Made by a program: the position numbers and the translations under genes
Notes under the pieces: generated by a model
Told to the model about the DNA's origin: nothing
The model's database searches: none
What the model saw: the letters and a program-made list of their open reading frames with translations, nothing else
Shown: piece after piece, positions 44,229-51,498 of the stretch
How the letters are laid out: every line of letters begins with the position of its first letter
Position numbering within the stretch: the stretch's first letter is position 1
Origin: Solibacillus sp040274725
Lineage (GTDB): Bacteria; Bacillota; Bacilli; Bacillales_A; Planococcaceae
Direction: 5' to 3'
DNA: 64,000 nucleotides
Assembly: GCA_040274725.1 (NCBI GenBank)
Contig: JBEMAQ010000001.1
Location: forward strand, 434,001 to 498,000

Positions 44229-45002
44229 TCACTCCTTTTGTGCAATCATAGATTTAATCGGTTCAAATGTTTTGCGGTGATGCACAGTCGGCCCGTACAT
44301 TGCTAGCGCCTCTAAATGCTGCTTCGTGCCGTAGCCTGCATGCTGCCTAAAGCCGTACTGCGGAAACGCCTGATCTAACTCGTCCATATAATCATCACGC
44401 GCCGTTTTCGCTAAAATCGACGCCGCAGCTATTGCTAGGCTCTTCGCATCACCTTTAATAATGGACGCCTGCGGGATATCTGTGTGAAGCGTCATCGCAT
44501 CCGCTAAAATAAAATGCGGTGTCACCTCAAGCGCTTCGATACTTTTTAACATGGACTGACGCGTTGCCTCGTAAATATTTAAGCGGTCAATTTCATCCGC
44601 ACTTTGAAAATGTACCGCGTAGTACAATGCATGCTCCTTAATACGCTTCGCAAAGTCATTGCGCTTGTCTTTTGATAACTGCTTTGAATCATTCACACCA
44701 AGCAATTCCTCGCAATAATTCGGTAAAATGACGGCTGCTGTCACGACAGGCCCTGCAAGTGGACCGCGCCCCGCCTCGTCTGTCCCTGCAATCCACGCAT
44801 CCTCGTGTGGTAGATACGACGCATCAAACGCGAGCTTTTCCGTATGTGACGCCTGAAGTGCCTCTCTCTTTTCTAAACGCTTCTGAAACTGCGCCCACGC
44901 CCGTACAACACCTGCGCGCTCATCCTGCCTAATCTCTTCCATCCACGACTCCATTTGTGTCGCTTCTTTTAAACTTTGTGTAATATCTTTAATCGTTTTC
45001 AT
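44229..45002 (-). CDS. rnhB: Ribonuclease HII
   Basis: RNase HII removes RNA, including single ribonucleotides, from DNA hybrids. The 257-residue protein has an N-terminal substrate-binding extension of about 70 residues as in Bacillus subtilis, then the catalytic D75-E76 in AGTDEAGRGPLAGP and the later aspartates in LADAMTL and KTARDDYM. ATG at 45002 follows GAGG. It is separated from rbgA upstream by a terminator. Confidence 0.97.
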   Translation of the reverse strand: MKTIKDITQSLKEATQMESWMEEIRQDERAGVVRAWAQFQKRLEKREALQASHTEKLAFDASYLPHEDAWIAGTDEAGRGPLAGPVVTAAVILPNYCEELLGVNDSKQLSKDKRNDFAKRIKEHALYYAVHFQSADEIDRLNIYEATRQSMLKSIEALEVTPHFILADAMTLHTDIPQASIIKGDAKSLAIAAASILAKTARDDYMDELDQAFPQYGFRQHAGYGTKQHLEALAMYGPTVHHRKTFEPIKSMIAQKE

Positions 45003-45100
45003 GATGATTTCCTCGAATCTTTTTTGTAGTAGTTATATCGGTTTATTTTTAAAATTATAAGGCATGTTGCGATCATTTTACTTACCTGTAAGTAACTGAA

Positions 45101-45139
45101 TCGAAAAAAACCTTCTCCACATGTATGTGAAAAAGGTTT
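45101..45139 (-). terminator. Terminator after rbgA
   Basis: A 14-bp stem with two G-T wobbles (45108-45121 with 45126-45139) closes on a TACA loop and is followed by seven Ts on the minus strand. It lies directly past the rbgA stop. Confidence 0.9.
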
Positions 45140-45146
45140 CATCATT

Positions 45147-46103
45147 TTATAAATTTTGCTGCTCTTGCTGCTTTTGACGGCGTGCTTCTGCATTTAGACG
45201 ACGGCGCTCTTCGTTTTCTTTTTCGATTGCCTCCGCTAATTGCTCTTTTTCCACCTGCTCTTCAACAAAATCGAACGTTAATTTGCCTAAATGCTGATCA
45301 CGAATATCGCGCACAATCAGCAGTGCTACTCGATCATAATCTACTTGGCCGCCCTGTTCGTACACACGACGCAGTTTACCGATATGGTCAAATGTTTCAA
45401 CTAATTGCTCCGAAACCATTGTAATCCCGTAACGTTCTTCCAGGCGTGTCGGATAGTGTAGCGCTAAAAACTTTAGTCCGTATACAGCTAAGTCTTCCAT
45501 ATTCATAATGGTATCTTTAATCGCACCCGTTAACGCTAATTTGTACCCAATTTCTTGATCCTCAAATTTTGGCCATAAAATACCGGGTGTATCCAGTAGC
45601 TCGATTTCTTTGCCCACTTTAATCCATTGCTGTGCTTTTGTCACACCTGGCATGTTTCCTGTTTTCGCAAGGTTTTTCTTCGCTAAACGGTTAATTAATG
45701 TTGATTTTCCGACATTCGGAATCCCAACAATCATTGCACGAATTGCACGCGGCTTCATCCCTCTTGATTTCATACGCGCCCATTTCTCCGCTAACACGTC
45801 CTGAGCAGCCTTTGTGACCGCCTGTAAGCCTTTTCCTTCAAATGAATTGATTGCTACTGCCTTGTGACCGCGCTCTTCAAAATACGCGATCCAGCGACGT
45901 GTCTGAACCTCATCCGCCATATCAAATTTATTTAAAATAAGCAGGCGCGGTTTTTGGTTGATTACCTCGTCAATCATTGGGTTACGTGATGATAGTGGTA
46001 AGCGTGCATCCACTAGCTCAAACACGATATCGACAAGCTTTAAATTTTCCGACACCTTGCGACGTGCCTTTGCCATATGCCCTGGGAACCATTGAATCGT
46101 CAT
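45147..46103 (-). CDS. rbgA: Ribosome biogenesis GTPase RbgA (YlqF)
   Basis: RbgA acts late in 50S assembly. The 318-residue protein has the circularly permuted GTPase order: G4 NKFDM first, then G1 GIPNVGKSTLIN, and G3 LDTPGILWP. The C-terminal domain ends in a Q-rich tail. The start MTIQWFPGHMAKARR matches the family; ATG 46103 is eight bases past GAGGAGG, so the longer in-frame start at 46124 is rejected. Confidence 0.97.
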   Translation of the reverse strand: MTIQWFPGHMAKARRKVSENLKLVDIVFELVDARLPLSSRNPMIDEVINQKPRLLILNKFDMADEVQTRRWIAYFEERGHKAVAINSFEGKGLQAVTKAAQDVLAEKWARMKSRGMKPRAIRAMIVGIPNVGKSTLINRLAKKNLAKTGNMPGVTKAQQWIKVGKEIELLDTPGILWPKFEDQEIGYKLALTGAIKDTIMNMEDLAVYGLKFLALHYPTRLEERYGITMVSEQLVETFDHIGKLRRVYEQGGQVDYDRVALLIVRDIRDQHLGKLTFDFVEEQVEKEQLAEAIEKENEERRRLNAEARRQKQQEQQNL

Positions 46104-46120
46104 TACATTTTCCTCCTCTA

Positions 46121-46150
46121 ACAAAAATAAGGAGATTACATGAATCTCCT
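46121..46150 (-). terminator. Terminator after lepB
   Basis: An 8-bp stem (46130-46137 with 46143-46150) is followed on the minus strand by TATTTTTG. It lies between the lepB stop and rbgA. Confidence 0.75.
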
Positions 46151-46166
46151 CATTCAGTACATTTCA

Positions 46167-46730
46167 CTATTTTACAATTTCAATTTCACTAAGCGGCCAG
46201 AAAATCAAATTCGTATTACCGATAATTTCCTTTTGGTCCACTAAGCCGATATGACGGCTATCTTTACTAAATCGACGGTTGTCACCAAGCACCAATACGT
46301 AGCCTTTTGGAATTGCATCAAGCGACGGATCGATGTCTTTTAATGAGAAATCGCCCGTTAGCGTTCCCTCAACAATTTCCGCTCGGTACTCATCTAAGTA
46401 CGGCTCAGCAATTGCTTCCCCGTTAATATATAGTTGATCATTAATATATTCAACATAATCACCTGGCAGGCCAATAATGCGCTTAATATAATCCTTTTGC
46501 TCTGGTGCATGGAAAACGACAATATCAAAACGGTCTGGACTACCAATTGTATACCCAATTTTATTAACAACCATACGATCGCCATCCTCGAGTGTCGGCA
46601 TCATTGATTCGCCGTCCACGACAATCGGTGTAAATAAAAAGTAACGAATAAAGGCCGCGATTGCAAATGCAATAAGTAATGCCTTCGTCCATTCCCATAG
46701 TTCATTTTTTTCTTTTTCAACTTTTTCCAC
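46167..46730 (-). CDS. lepB: Type I signal peptidase
   Basis: Signal peptidase I cleaves exported preproteins at the outer membrane face. The 187-residue protein has one N-terminal membrane helix (LLIAFAIAAFIRYFLF), the catalytic serine S42 in VDGESMMPTL and lysine K83 in YIKRIIGLPGD, and the GDNRRFSKDSRHIG box. I use GTG 46730, eight bases past AAGGGGG. The gene has its own promoter. Bacillus subtilis carries no signal peptidase here as far as I recall; other Bacillales do. Confidence 0.96.
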   Translation of the reverse strand: MEKVEKEKNELWEWTKALLIAFAIAAFIRYFLFTPIVVDGESMMPTLEDGDRMVVNKIGYTIGSPDRFDIVVFHAPEQKDYIKRIIGLPGDYVEYINDQLYINGEAIAEPYLDEYRAEIVEGTLTGDFSLKDIDPSLDAIPKGYVLVLGDNRRFSKDSRHIGLVDQKEIIGNTNLIFWPLSEIEIVK

Positions 46731-46846
46731 GCAATTGTCCCCCTTGTAAATCACCATTGATCATACAAATGTTCTTCATACGGCCTACTATGAGGCGCTC
46801 GCTATTTCGCAGTAACGAATCGCTACATACTGATAACAGTTACTTT

Positions 46847-46875
46847 ATTGTAAACGAAATATGTAAGACAAGCAA
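46847..46875 (-). promoter_or_regulatory. Sigma-A promoter of lepB
   Basis: TTGCTT (46870-46875) and TACAAT (46847-46852) are 17 bases apart. The predicted leader is about 110 bases. It lies just past the rplS terminator. Confidence 0.65.
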
Positions 46876-46896
46876 AAAAATCGTTCGTGTAGTAAA

Positions 46897-46930
46897 CATA
46901 AAGAAAGAGGACTTGCATACACAAGCCCCC
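46897..46930 (-). terminator. Terminator after rplS
   Basis: A 9-bp stem with two G-T wobbles (46907-46915 with 46922-46930) is followed by TTTCTTTATG on the minus strand, 15 bases past the rplS stop. Confidence 0.75.
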
Positions 46931-46945
46931 CTACTTAAATCGCTC

Positions 46946-47290
46946 TTATCGAATTTCTTTAATACGAGCAGCTTTACCGCGTAAGTTGCGTAGGTAGTAA
47001 AGTTTAGCACGACGTACTTTACCTTTACGTACTACTTCTAATTTAGCGATTTTTGGAGTGTGTACTGGGAAAGTACGCTCAACACCAACGCCGTAAGAAA
47101 TTTTACGAACTGTGAAAGTTTCGCTAATACCGCCACCACGACGTTTAATAACTACACCTTCGAATAATTGGATACGCTCACGAGTACCCTCAACAACTTT
47201 AACGTGTACCTTAACAGTGTCACCAGGACGGAATGAAGGTAAATCAGAACGAAGTTGTTCTTTAGTAATTTCTGTAATAATAATTGACAT
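46946..47290 (-). CDS. rplS: 50S ribosomal protein L19
   Basis: L19 lies at the 30S/50S interface. The 114-residue protein contains LPSFRPGDTVKVHVKV, RIQLFEGVVIKRRGGG and TFTVRKISYGVGVERTFP. ATG at 47290 follows AAGGAG. It has its own promoter and a structured leader and is cut off from trmD by two large hairpins. Confidence 0.98.
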   Translation of the reverse strand: MSIIITEITKEQLRSDLPSFRPGDTVKVHVKVVEGTRERIQLFEGVVIKRRGGGISETFTVRKISYGVGVERTFPVHTPKIAKLEVVRKGKVRRAKLYYLRNLRGKAARIKEIR

Positions 47291-47320
47291 TATTTTCTCT
47301 CCTTAGACAGATGCTCATCC

Positions 47321-47380
47321 ACATTTTGTTATGCCAGCGGAACACCGTAATTCAGTACTCCCATTAGAAGTACAAAATGT
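47321..47380 (-). promoter_or_regulatory. Structured leader of rplS (L19 leader type)
   Basis: A 9-bp pairing (47321-47329 with 47372-47380) encloses a CGG-AACA-CCG element about 40-60 bases before the rplS start. An L19 leader RNA family is known in Firmicutes at this place; assignment to it is from position and shape only. The predicted transcription start falls inside the outer strand, so only about six of the nine pairs may form. Confidence 0.5.
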
Positions 47381-47409
47381 ATCTTATCATAAAGAAATGA
47401 GGCACGCAA
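47381..47409 (-). promoter_or_regulatory. Sigma-A promoter of rplS
   Basis: TTGCGT (47404-47409) and TAAGAT (47381-47386) are 17 bases apart, with a TGA extension before the -10. The start would lie near 47374. Confidence 0.65.
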
Positions 47410-47415
47410 GTAGTT

Positions 47416-47461
47416 TTACTTTCATTAAATGCATGTTTTAACATACATTTAACGAAAGTAA
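47416..47461 (-). repeat. Large hairpin, trmD-rplS gap, first of two
   Basis: Arms of 20 bases (TTACTTTC, one mismatch, then TTAAATGCATG) pair with their complements around a TTTTAA loop. It has no T-run on the minus strand and lies directly next to a second large palindrome. Confidence 0.6.
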
Positions 47462-47545
47462 GCCCCGGCGGATGTCACAGATTTTTTTAAGGACATTTTT
47501 CGAGTAAACTCGAAAAAAATCTGGACGCACTTACGCCAAGGCTTA
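47459..47545. repeat. Composite palindromic element in the trmD-rplS gap
   Basis: Nested pairings are visible: TAAGCC/GGCTTA outermost, GGCG/CGCC, CAGATTTTTTT/AAAAAAATCTG (11 bp), and an inner TTTTTCGAGT/ACTCGAAAAA that competes with the last. The form suggests a mobile or repeated intergenic element, or a terminator. Only one copy is in this window. Confidence 0.6.
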
Positions 47546-47552
47546 AGTGCTT

Positions 47553-48281
47553 TTACATTTCCGCTTTTATTTTCTTCAGCACTTTTTGCTGTTTTGGCGT
47601 CAGTTCGAGCACATCAAGTAAATCCGGACGACGCTCAAGCGTACGCTTAAACGACTGCTCCTCGCGCCATTCATCAATTTTCGCGTGATTGCCTGATAAC
47701 AGGATATCCGGCACCTTCATGCCACGGAAATCCGCTGGACGTGTATAATGGGGATGCTCAAGTAGTCCTGTTGAAAACGAGTCTTGGATATGTGAGTCCG
47801 CTTGACCGAGTACACCAGGAAGTAAGCGCACAACCGCATCAATGACCGTCATCGCAGGTAGCTCACCACCCGTTAATACGAAGTCCCCAATCGAAATCTC
47901 ATCCGTTACAAGATGCTGACGAATACGCTCGTCATAGCCCTCATAATGACCACACAGGAACACTAAATCTTCCTCTTTTGCAAGCTCCTCAGCCTTCTTT
48001 TGCGTGAAGCGCTCGCCTTGTGGGCACATCAGGATCACACGCGGTTTACGGCCCTCTGTAATCGCTTCTACGGCGTTAAACATTGGCTCAGGCTTCAGCA
48101 CCATCCCGGCACCACCACCGTAAGGATAATCATCAACCTGTTTATGCTTGTTTTCGGTATAGTCACGAATATCGGTTACAGCAAGCTCCACAGCTCCCTT
48201 TTCCTGTGCCTTCTTTAAAATCGACGCACCAAAGACACCTTCAAACATCGGCGGGAATAAGCTAAGTACATGGATTTTCAT
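47553..48281 (-). CDS. trmD: tRNA (guanine-37-N1)-methyltransferase
   Basis: TrmD methylates G37 next to the anticodon using SAM and prevents frameshifts. The 242-residue SPOUT protein has MKIHVLSLFPPMFEGVFG, PYGGGAGMVLKPEP, CGHYEGYDERI, and the knot segment SIGDFVLTGGELPAM. Its ATG shares a base with the rimM stop (TAATG), so the two are coupled. Confidence 0.98.
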   Translation of the reverse strand: MKIHVLSLFPPMFEGVFGASILKKAQEKGAVELAVTDIRDYTENKHKQVDDYPYGGGAGMVLKPEPMFNAVEAITEGRKPRVILMCPQGERFTQKKAEELAKEEDLVFLCGHYEGYDERIRQHLVTDEISIGDFVLTGGELPAMTVIDAVVRLLPGVLGQADSHIQDSFSTGLLEHPHYTRPADFRGMKVPDILLSGNHAKIDEWREEQSFKRTLERRPDLLDVLELTPKQQKVLKKIKAEM

Positions 48282-48799
48282 TACAGTAAGCCTTCCATTA
48301 CGTGGATAATAATTTTTTTCTCGTCCACATCAATTTCTTTTACAACGTCTTCAATATACGGGATGTAATGCTTTTTACCAGCTGACGTTTTCACTTCCCA
48401 CACGTCGTTTGCGCCGGTTTCTAAAATGTCTGTTACAACACCAATCAGTTCGCCTTCTTCTGAATAAACTTCGCACTCTTTAATTTCGAAGTGGTAATAT
48501 TCATTTTCAGCAAGTTCATCCTCAGCAAGCTGATCCATCGAAACCTTCAGCATCCCCCCCTTGAACTTCTCAGCAAGGCTCATGCTTTCTAACCCTTCAA
48601 ACATCACTAAAATAAAGTTTTTATGACGGCGCATCGAGCTTAGTGTCACCCACGTCGGCTTTTTGTCATCTGGGCCAAATGCCGCTAGCTTATTGCCAAC
48701 TGCAAAGCGTTCCTCTTCAAAATCTGTTGTTGATAAAATACGCAGCTCCCCGCGTACACCGTGCGTATTAACAATACGCCCTACGTTAAACCATTCCAT
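48281..48799 (-). CDS. rimM: Ribosome maturation factor RimM
   Basis: RimM assists 16S 3'-domain maturation with S19. The 172-residue protein has the N-terminal beta-barrel (VGRIVNTHGVRGELRI) and the C-terminal PRC-barrel (GVVTDILETGANDVWEVK, then IPYIEDVVKEID). ATG follows GAGGTG. It is coupled to trmD. The ylqD gene found before rimM in Bacillus subtilis is missing here. Confidence 0.97.
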   Translation of the reverse strand: MEWFNVGRIVNTHGVRGELRILSTTDFEEERFAVGNKLAAFGPDDKKPTWVTLSSMRRHKNFILVMFEGLESMSLAEKFKGGMLKVSMDQLAEDELAENEYYHFEIKECEVYSEEGELIGVVTDILETGANDVWEVKTSAGKKHYIPYIEDVVKEIDVDEKKIIIHVMEGLL

Positions 48800-48947
48800 T
48801 TATCTTCACCTCAAAATGCATTTTTAGTTATCAAAACACATCTCGTACAAAATAGCACGAGATTGTTCTTTTACACATAAGAAAAGCGCTAAAGCGCCCG
48901 TTTAGCCTAGACATATAAAACACCAAATTTTATACTTTCTGACACAT

Positions 48948-48985
48948 AAAAAAAGAAGGTAAGCCACAAAGCTCCCTCCTCTTTT
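48948..48985 (-). terminator. Terminator after khpA
   Basis: An imperfect stem of about 10 pairs (AAAGAG and GAGC arms) is followed by seven Ts on the minus strand. It starts one base past the khpA stop. The remaining 150 bases to rimM hold two more small hairpins (GCGCT/AGCGC near 48886-48897 and ATCTCGT/ACGAGAT near 48840-48863). Confidence 0.75.
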
Positions 48986-48986
48986 G

Positions 48987-49217
48987 TTAATCCAATATAT
49001 CGACGTAAGTCTTTTTTCGGTGACCGCCTGCTGCTGAGTACACAATTGTACGAATTGCTTTTGCAACGCGCCCTTGCTTGCCTATGACTTTTCCTCGATC
49101 CTCTGGATGTACAAAAAGCTTATAAACAATTCGATTATCATGCTCGTCCGTCTCAATACGAACGTCATCAGGATAATCAACTAATGGTTTCACAATTGCT
49201 TCAATCAGCTGCTTCAT
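48987..49217 (-). CDS. khpA: KH-domain RNA-binding protein KhpA (YlqC)
   Basis: KhpA pairs with KhpB (Jag/EloR) in RNA binding and in control of cell elongation. The 76-residue protein is one KH domain with the loop VIGKQGRVAKAIRTIV. ATG follows GGAGG; the gene is 15 bases past rpsP and shares its promoter. Confidence 0.95.
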   Translation of the reverse strand: MKQLIEAIVKPLVDYPDDVRIETDEHDNRIVYKLFVHPEDRGKVIGKQGRVAKAIRTIVYSAAGGHRKKTYVDILD

Positions 49218-49232
49218 TAGCGATTCCTCCGA

Positions 49233-49505
49233 TTACTTAGCGAATTTTTGGTTATGGAATTTTTCCATGATACCTTGTTCTGAGAACAGGTTACGTACTG
49301 TATCAGATGGTTTTGCACCATTTGATAACCATTTAAGAGCTAACTCTTCATCGATCTTGATTGTAGCTGGTTGAGTAAGTGGGTTGTAAGTACCAACTGT
49401 CTCGATTTGACGACCATCACGTGGTGAACGAGCGTCTGCTACTACGATACGATAGAAAGGAGTTTTCTTAGCTCCCATACGTTTTAAGCGAATTTTAACT
49501 GCCAT
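49233..49505 (-). CDS. rpsP: 30S ribosomal protein S16
   Basis: S16 is a primary assembly protein of the 30S body. The 90-residue protein starts MAVKIRLKRMGAKKTPFYRI and contains VADARSPRDGRQIETVGTYNP. ATG follows GGAGG. It has its own promoter between ffh and itself. Confidence 0.98.
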   Translation of the reverse strand: MAVKIRLKRMGAKKTPFYRIVVADARSPRDGRQIETVGTYNPLTQPATIKIDEELALKWLSNGAKPSDTVRNLFSEQGIMEKFHNQKFAK

Positions 49506-49543
49506 TTTATAAGCACCTCCGAATAAGTTTCACACAAGATATT

Positions 49544-49572
49544 ATATTAGCAATGTCTTGTTAGTTTGTAAA
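49544..49572 (-). promoter_or_regulatory. Sigma-A promoter of rpsP-khpA
   Basis: TTTACA (49567-49572) and TAATAT (49544-49549) are 17 bases apart with TGC before the -10. An 8-bp hairpin (49566-49573 with 49582-49589) overlaps the -35; it has no T-run and could weakly end ffh mRNA. Confidence 0.65.
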
Positions 49573-49598
49573 GTGTTTTTTCTTTACAAGTTAAATTT

Positions 49599-50957
49599 TT
49601 ATTTAAATAATGAGTCAAGACCCGGTAATTTCATCTTTTTCTTGCCTTTTCCAGACGCCATTCCTGTCATTTGCTTCATCATTTTCTTCATTTCTTCAAA
49701 TTGTTTCAGTAAACGGTTGACCTCTTGAATCGACGTGCCTGAACCTAATGCAATGCGTTTTTTACGACTTGCATTCATAATTTCAGGATTTGTCTTTTCA
49801 GCAGGTGTCATCGCATAAATGATTGCCTCAATGCGCCCCATTTGCTTTTCGTCGACTTTGACATTGTCTAAGCCCTTCATTTTGTTGGCACCTGGAATCA
49901 TTTTTAAAATGTCCTCAAGTGGGCCCATTTTTTTCACCGCTTGCAATTGCTCAATAAAATCGTCGAATGTGAAGCTTTGCGTCATGAACTTTTCTTCAAG
50001 CTCTTTCGCCTTCTCCATATCCACGTTTTCCTGTGCCTTTTCAATCAGCGAAAGGACGTCACCCATCCCTAAAATACGGTTTGCCATGCGATCTGGGTGG
50101 AATGGCTCAAGTGCGTCCATTTTTTCGCCCATACCGACAAATTTAATCGGCTTTTCCGTTACAGAACGGATTGATAATGCCGCACCACCGCGCGTATCAC
50201 CATCAAGCTTTGTTAAAACAACGCCTGTAATACCGACTGTTTCATTAAAGCTTTGTGCAACGTTTACAGCATCTTGACCTGTCATTGCGTCCACAACAAG
50301 GAATACCTCGTCTGGCTCTTTTAATGCACGAATATCTTTTAACTCTTGCATTAATGTCTCGTCAATATGAAGACGGCCCGCTGTATCGATGATGACTACA
50401 TCGTGATGCTCTTCTTTTGCGTGTTCAATCGCTTGACGTGCAATTTCCACTGGTGAAATGTCCGTTCCAAGTGAGAACACAGGAATCGATAGTTGCTTCC
50501 CTAACGTCTCTAATTGTTGCACGGCAGCAGGGCGATAAATATCTGCTGCGACTAGTAACGGTTTTTTATTGTATTTTTTACGAAGAACGTTCGCTAATTT
50601 ACCCGTAGTTGTTGTTTTACCAGCACCTTGTAAGCCGACCATCATAATCACAGTCGGTGGACGATTGCTAAACTTAATCAAGCTTTGCTCGCCGCCCATA
50701 AGCGTTGTTAATTCTTCTTGAACAATTTTAATAACCTGCTGGCCAGGTGTTAATGATTTCATTACATCGACGCCAACTGCGCGCTCGCTAACTTTTTTGA
50801 CGAATTCTTTTACGACTTTTAAGTTAACATCCGCTTCAATTAACGCAAAGCGGACTTCGCGCATCATTTCTTTAACGTCTGCTTCAGAAACCTTCCCTTT
50901 TCCTTTAATCTTTTGGATAGTTCCCTGGAGGCGGTCTGCCAATCCTTCAAATGCCAC
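49599..50957 (-). CDS. ffh: Signal recognition particle protein Ffh
   Basis: Ffh binds 4.5S/scRNA and signal sequences and delivers ribosomes to FtsY. The 452-residue protein has the N domain, the G domain with VGLQGAGKTTTTGKLA near residue 107, DTAGRLH, TKLDGDTRGG, and the methionine-rich M domain from about 300 (QMTGMASGKGKKKMKLPG at the tail). The start is GTG at 50957, seven bases past GGGGGAG. It follows ylxM with 12 bases. Confidence 0.98.
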   Translation of the reverse strand: MAFEGLADRLQGTIQKIKGKGKVSEADVKEMMREVRFALIEADVNLKVVKEFVKKVSERAVGVDVMKSLTPGQQVIKIVQEELTTLMGGEQSLIKFSNRPPTVIMMVGLQGAGKTTTTGKLANVLRKKYNKKPLLVAADIYRPAAVQQLETLGKQLSIPVFSLGTDISPVEIARQAIEHAKEEHHDVVIIDTAGRLHIDETLMQELKDIRALKEPDEVFLVVDAMTGQDAVNVAQSFNETVGITGVVLTKLDGDTRGGAALSIRSVTEKPIKFVGMGEKMDALEPFHPDRMANRILGMGDVLSLIEKAQENVDMEKAKELEEKFMTQSFTFDDFIEQLQAVKKMGPLEDILKMIPGANKMKGLDNVKVDEKQMGRIEAIIYAMTPAEKTNPEIMNASRKKRIALGSGTSIQEVNRLLKQFEEMKKMMKQMTGMASGKGKKKMKLPGLDSLFK

Positions 50958-50969
50958 GTTTGTCTCCCC

Positions 50970-51302
50970 CTAATCCGATTCCTTCAACTGCTCAACTAAA
51001 GCAAGAATACCTTCTTCCGAAGACCTTTCCTTAATTGCTTTTGTAAGCTGCTCCATCACTTGCTGGCGCTGTTGAAACTTTATAAAAAGTTGTAATTTAT
51101 CTTCATATTCTTCAAGCATCGCCTCAGTACGGCGAATATTATCATAGACAGCTTGACGTGAAATACCGTATGATTCCGCAATCTCTCCTAGTGAGTGATC
51201 ATCTAAATAATACAATTCCATATAGCTGCGTTGTTTGTCTGTTAATAATGCTTGATAAAAGTCGAAGAGAAAGTTCATGCGTGTTGTTTTTTCAAGTAGC
51301 AC
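50970..51302 (-). CDS. ylxM: YlxM, putative SRP-associated DNA-binding protein
   Basis: The 110-residue protein has a sigma-region-4-like helix-turn-helix: YYLDDHSLGEIAESYGISRQ and VYDNIRRTEAMLEEY. The start LEKTTRMNFLFDFYQALLT is the family signature. In streptococci and Bacillus, YlxM affects SRP GTPases; here it is co-transcribed with ffh. GTG at 51302 is eight bases past GGAG. Confidence 0.95.
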   Translation of the reverse strand: MLLEKTTRMNFLFDFYQALLTDKQRSYMELYYLDDHSLGEIAESYGISRQAVYDNIRRTEAMLEEYEDKLQLFIKFQQRQQVMEQLTKAIKERSSEEGILALVEQLKESD

Positions 51303-51334
51303 TTAAATCTCTCCAATCGTATTTAGTCTACTGT

Positions 51335-51363
51335 ATCATATAGCCATTTACAACTGCTGTCAA
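51335..51363 (-). promoter_or_regulatory. Sigma-A promoter of ylxM-ffh
   Basis: TTGACA (51358-51363, perfect) and TATGAT (51335-51340) are exactly 17 bases apart, the best -35 in the window. The upstream half of the -35 is part of a 16-bp palindrome. Confidence 0.85.
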
Positions 51364-51376
51364 GGTAATTACCTTG
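51361..51376. promoter_or_regulatory. Perfect 16-bp palindrome over the ylxM-ffh -35 box
   Basis: CAAGGTAATTACCTTG is its own reverse complement and shares three bases with the -35. With no loop it suits binding of a dimeric protein better than an RNA hairpin. The binding protein is unknown. Confidence 0.65.
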
Positions 51377-51456
51377 TCTTTTGACTATTCAAAGGAAAAT
51401 TTTAGTTGATTCCAGTGTTTTTGGACTCTACTAAACAAAAGCTTCAATTGGTTAAA

Positions 51457-51491
51457 TTGCAAAAAGCACAGTACGAATTTTCGCACTGTGC
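51457..51491 (-). terminator. Terminator after ftsY
   Basis: A 7-bp stem (51466-51472 with 51485-51491) extended by two pairs past a mismatch is followed by TTTTTG on the minus strand, just past the ftsY stop. Confidence 0.85.
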
Positions 51492-51498
51492 GCTCTGT

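Noticed and set aside
44999..45193. Minus-strand frame of 64 codons overlapping the end of rbgA
   Set aside because: It runs across the rbgA stop and terminator and has no family resemblance or good start signal.
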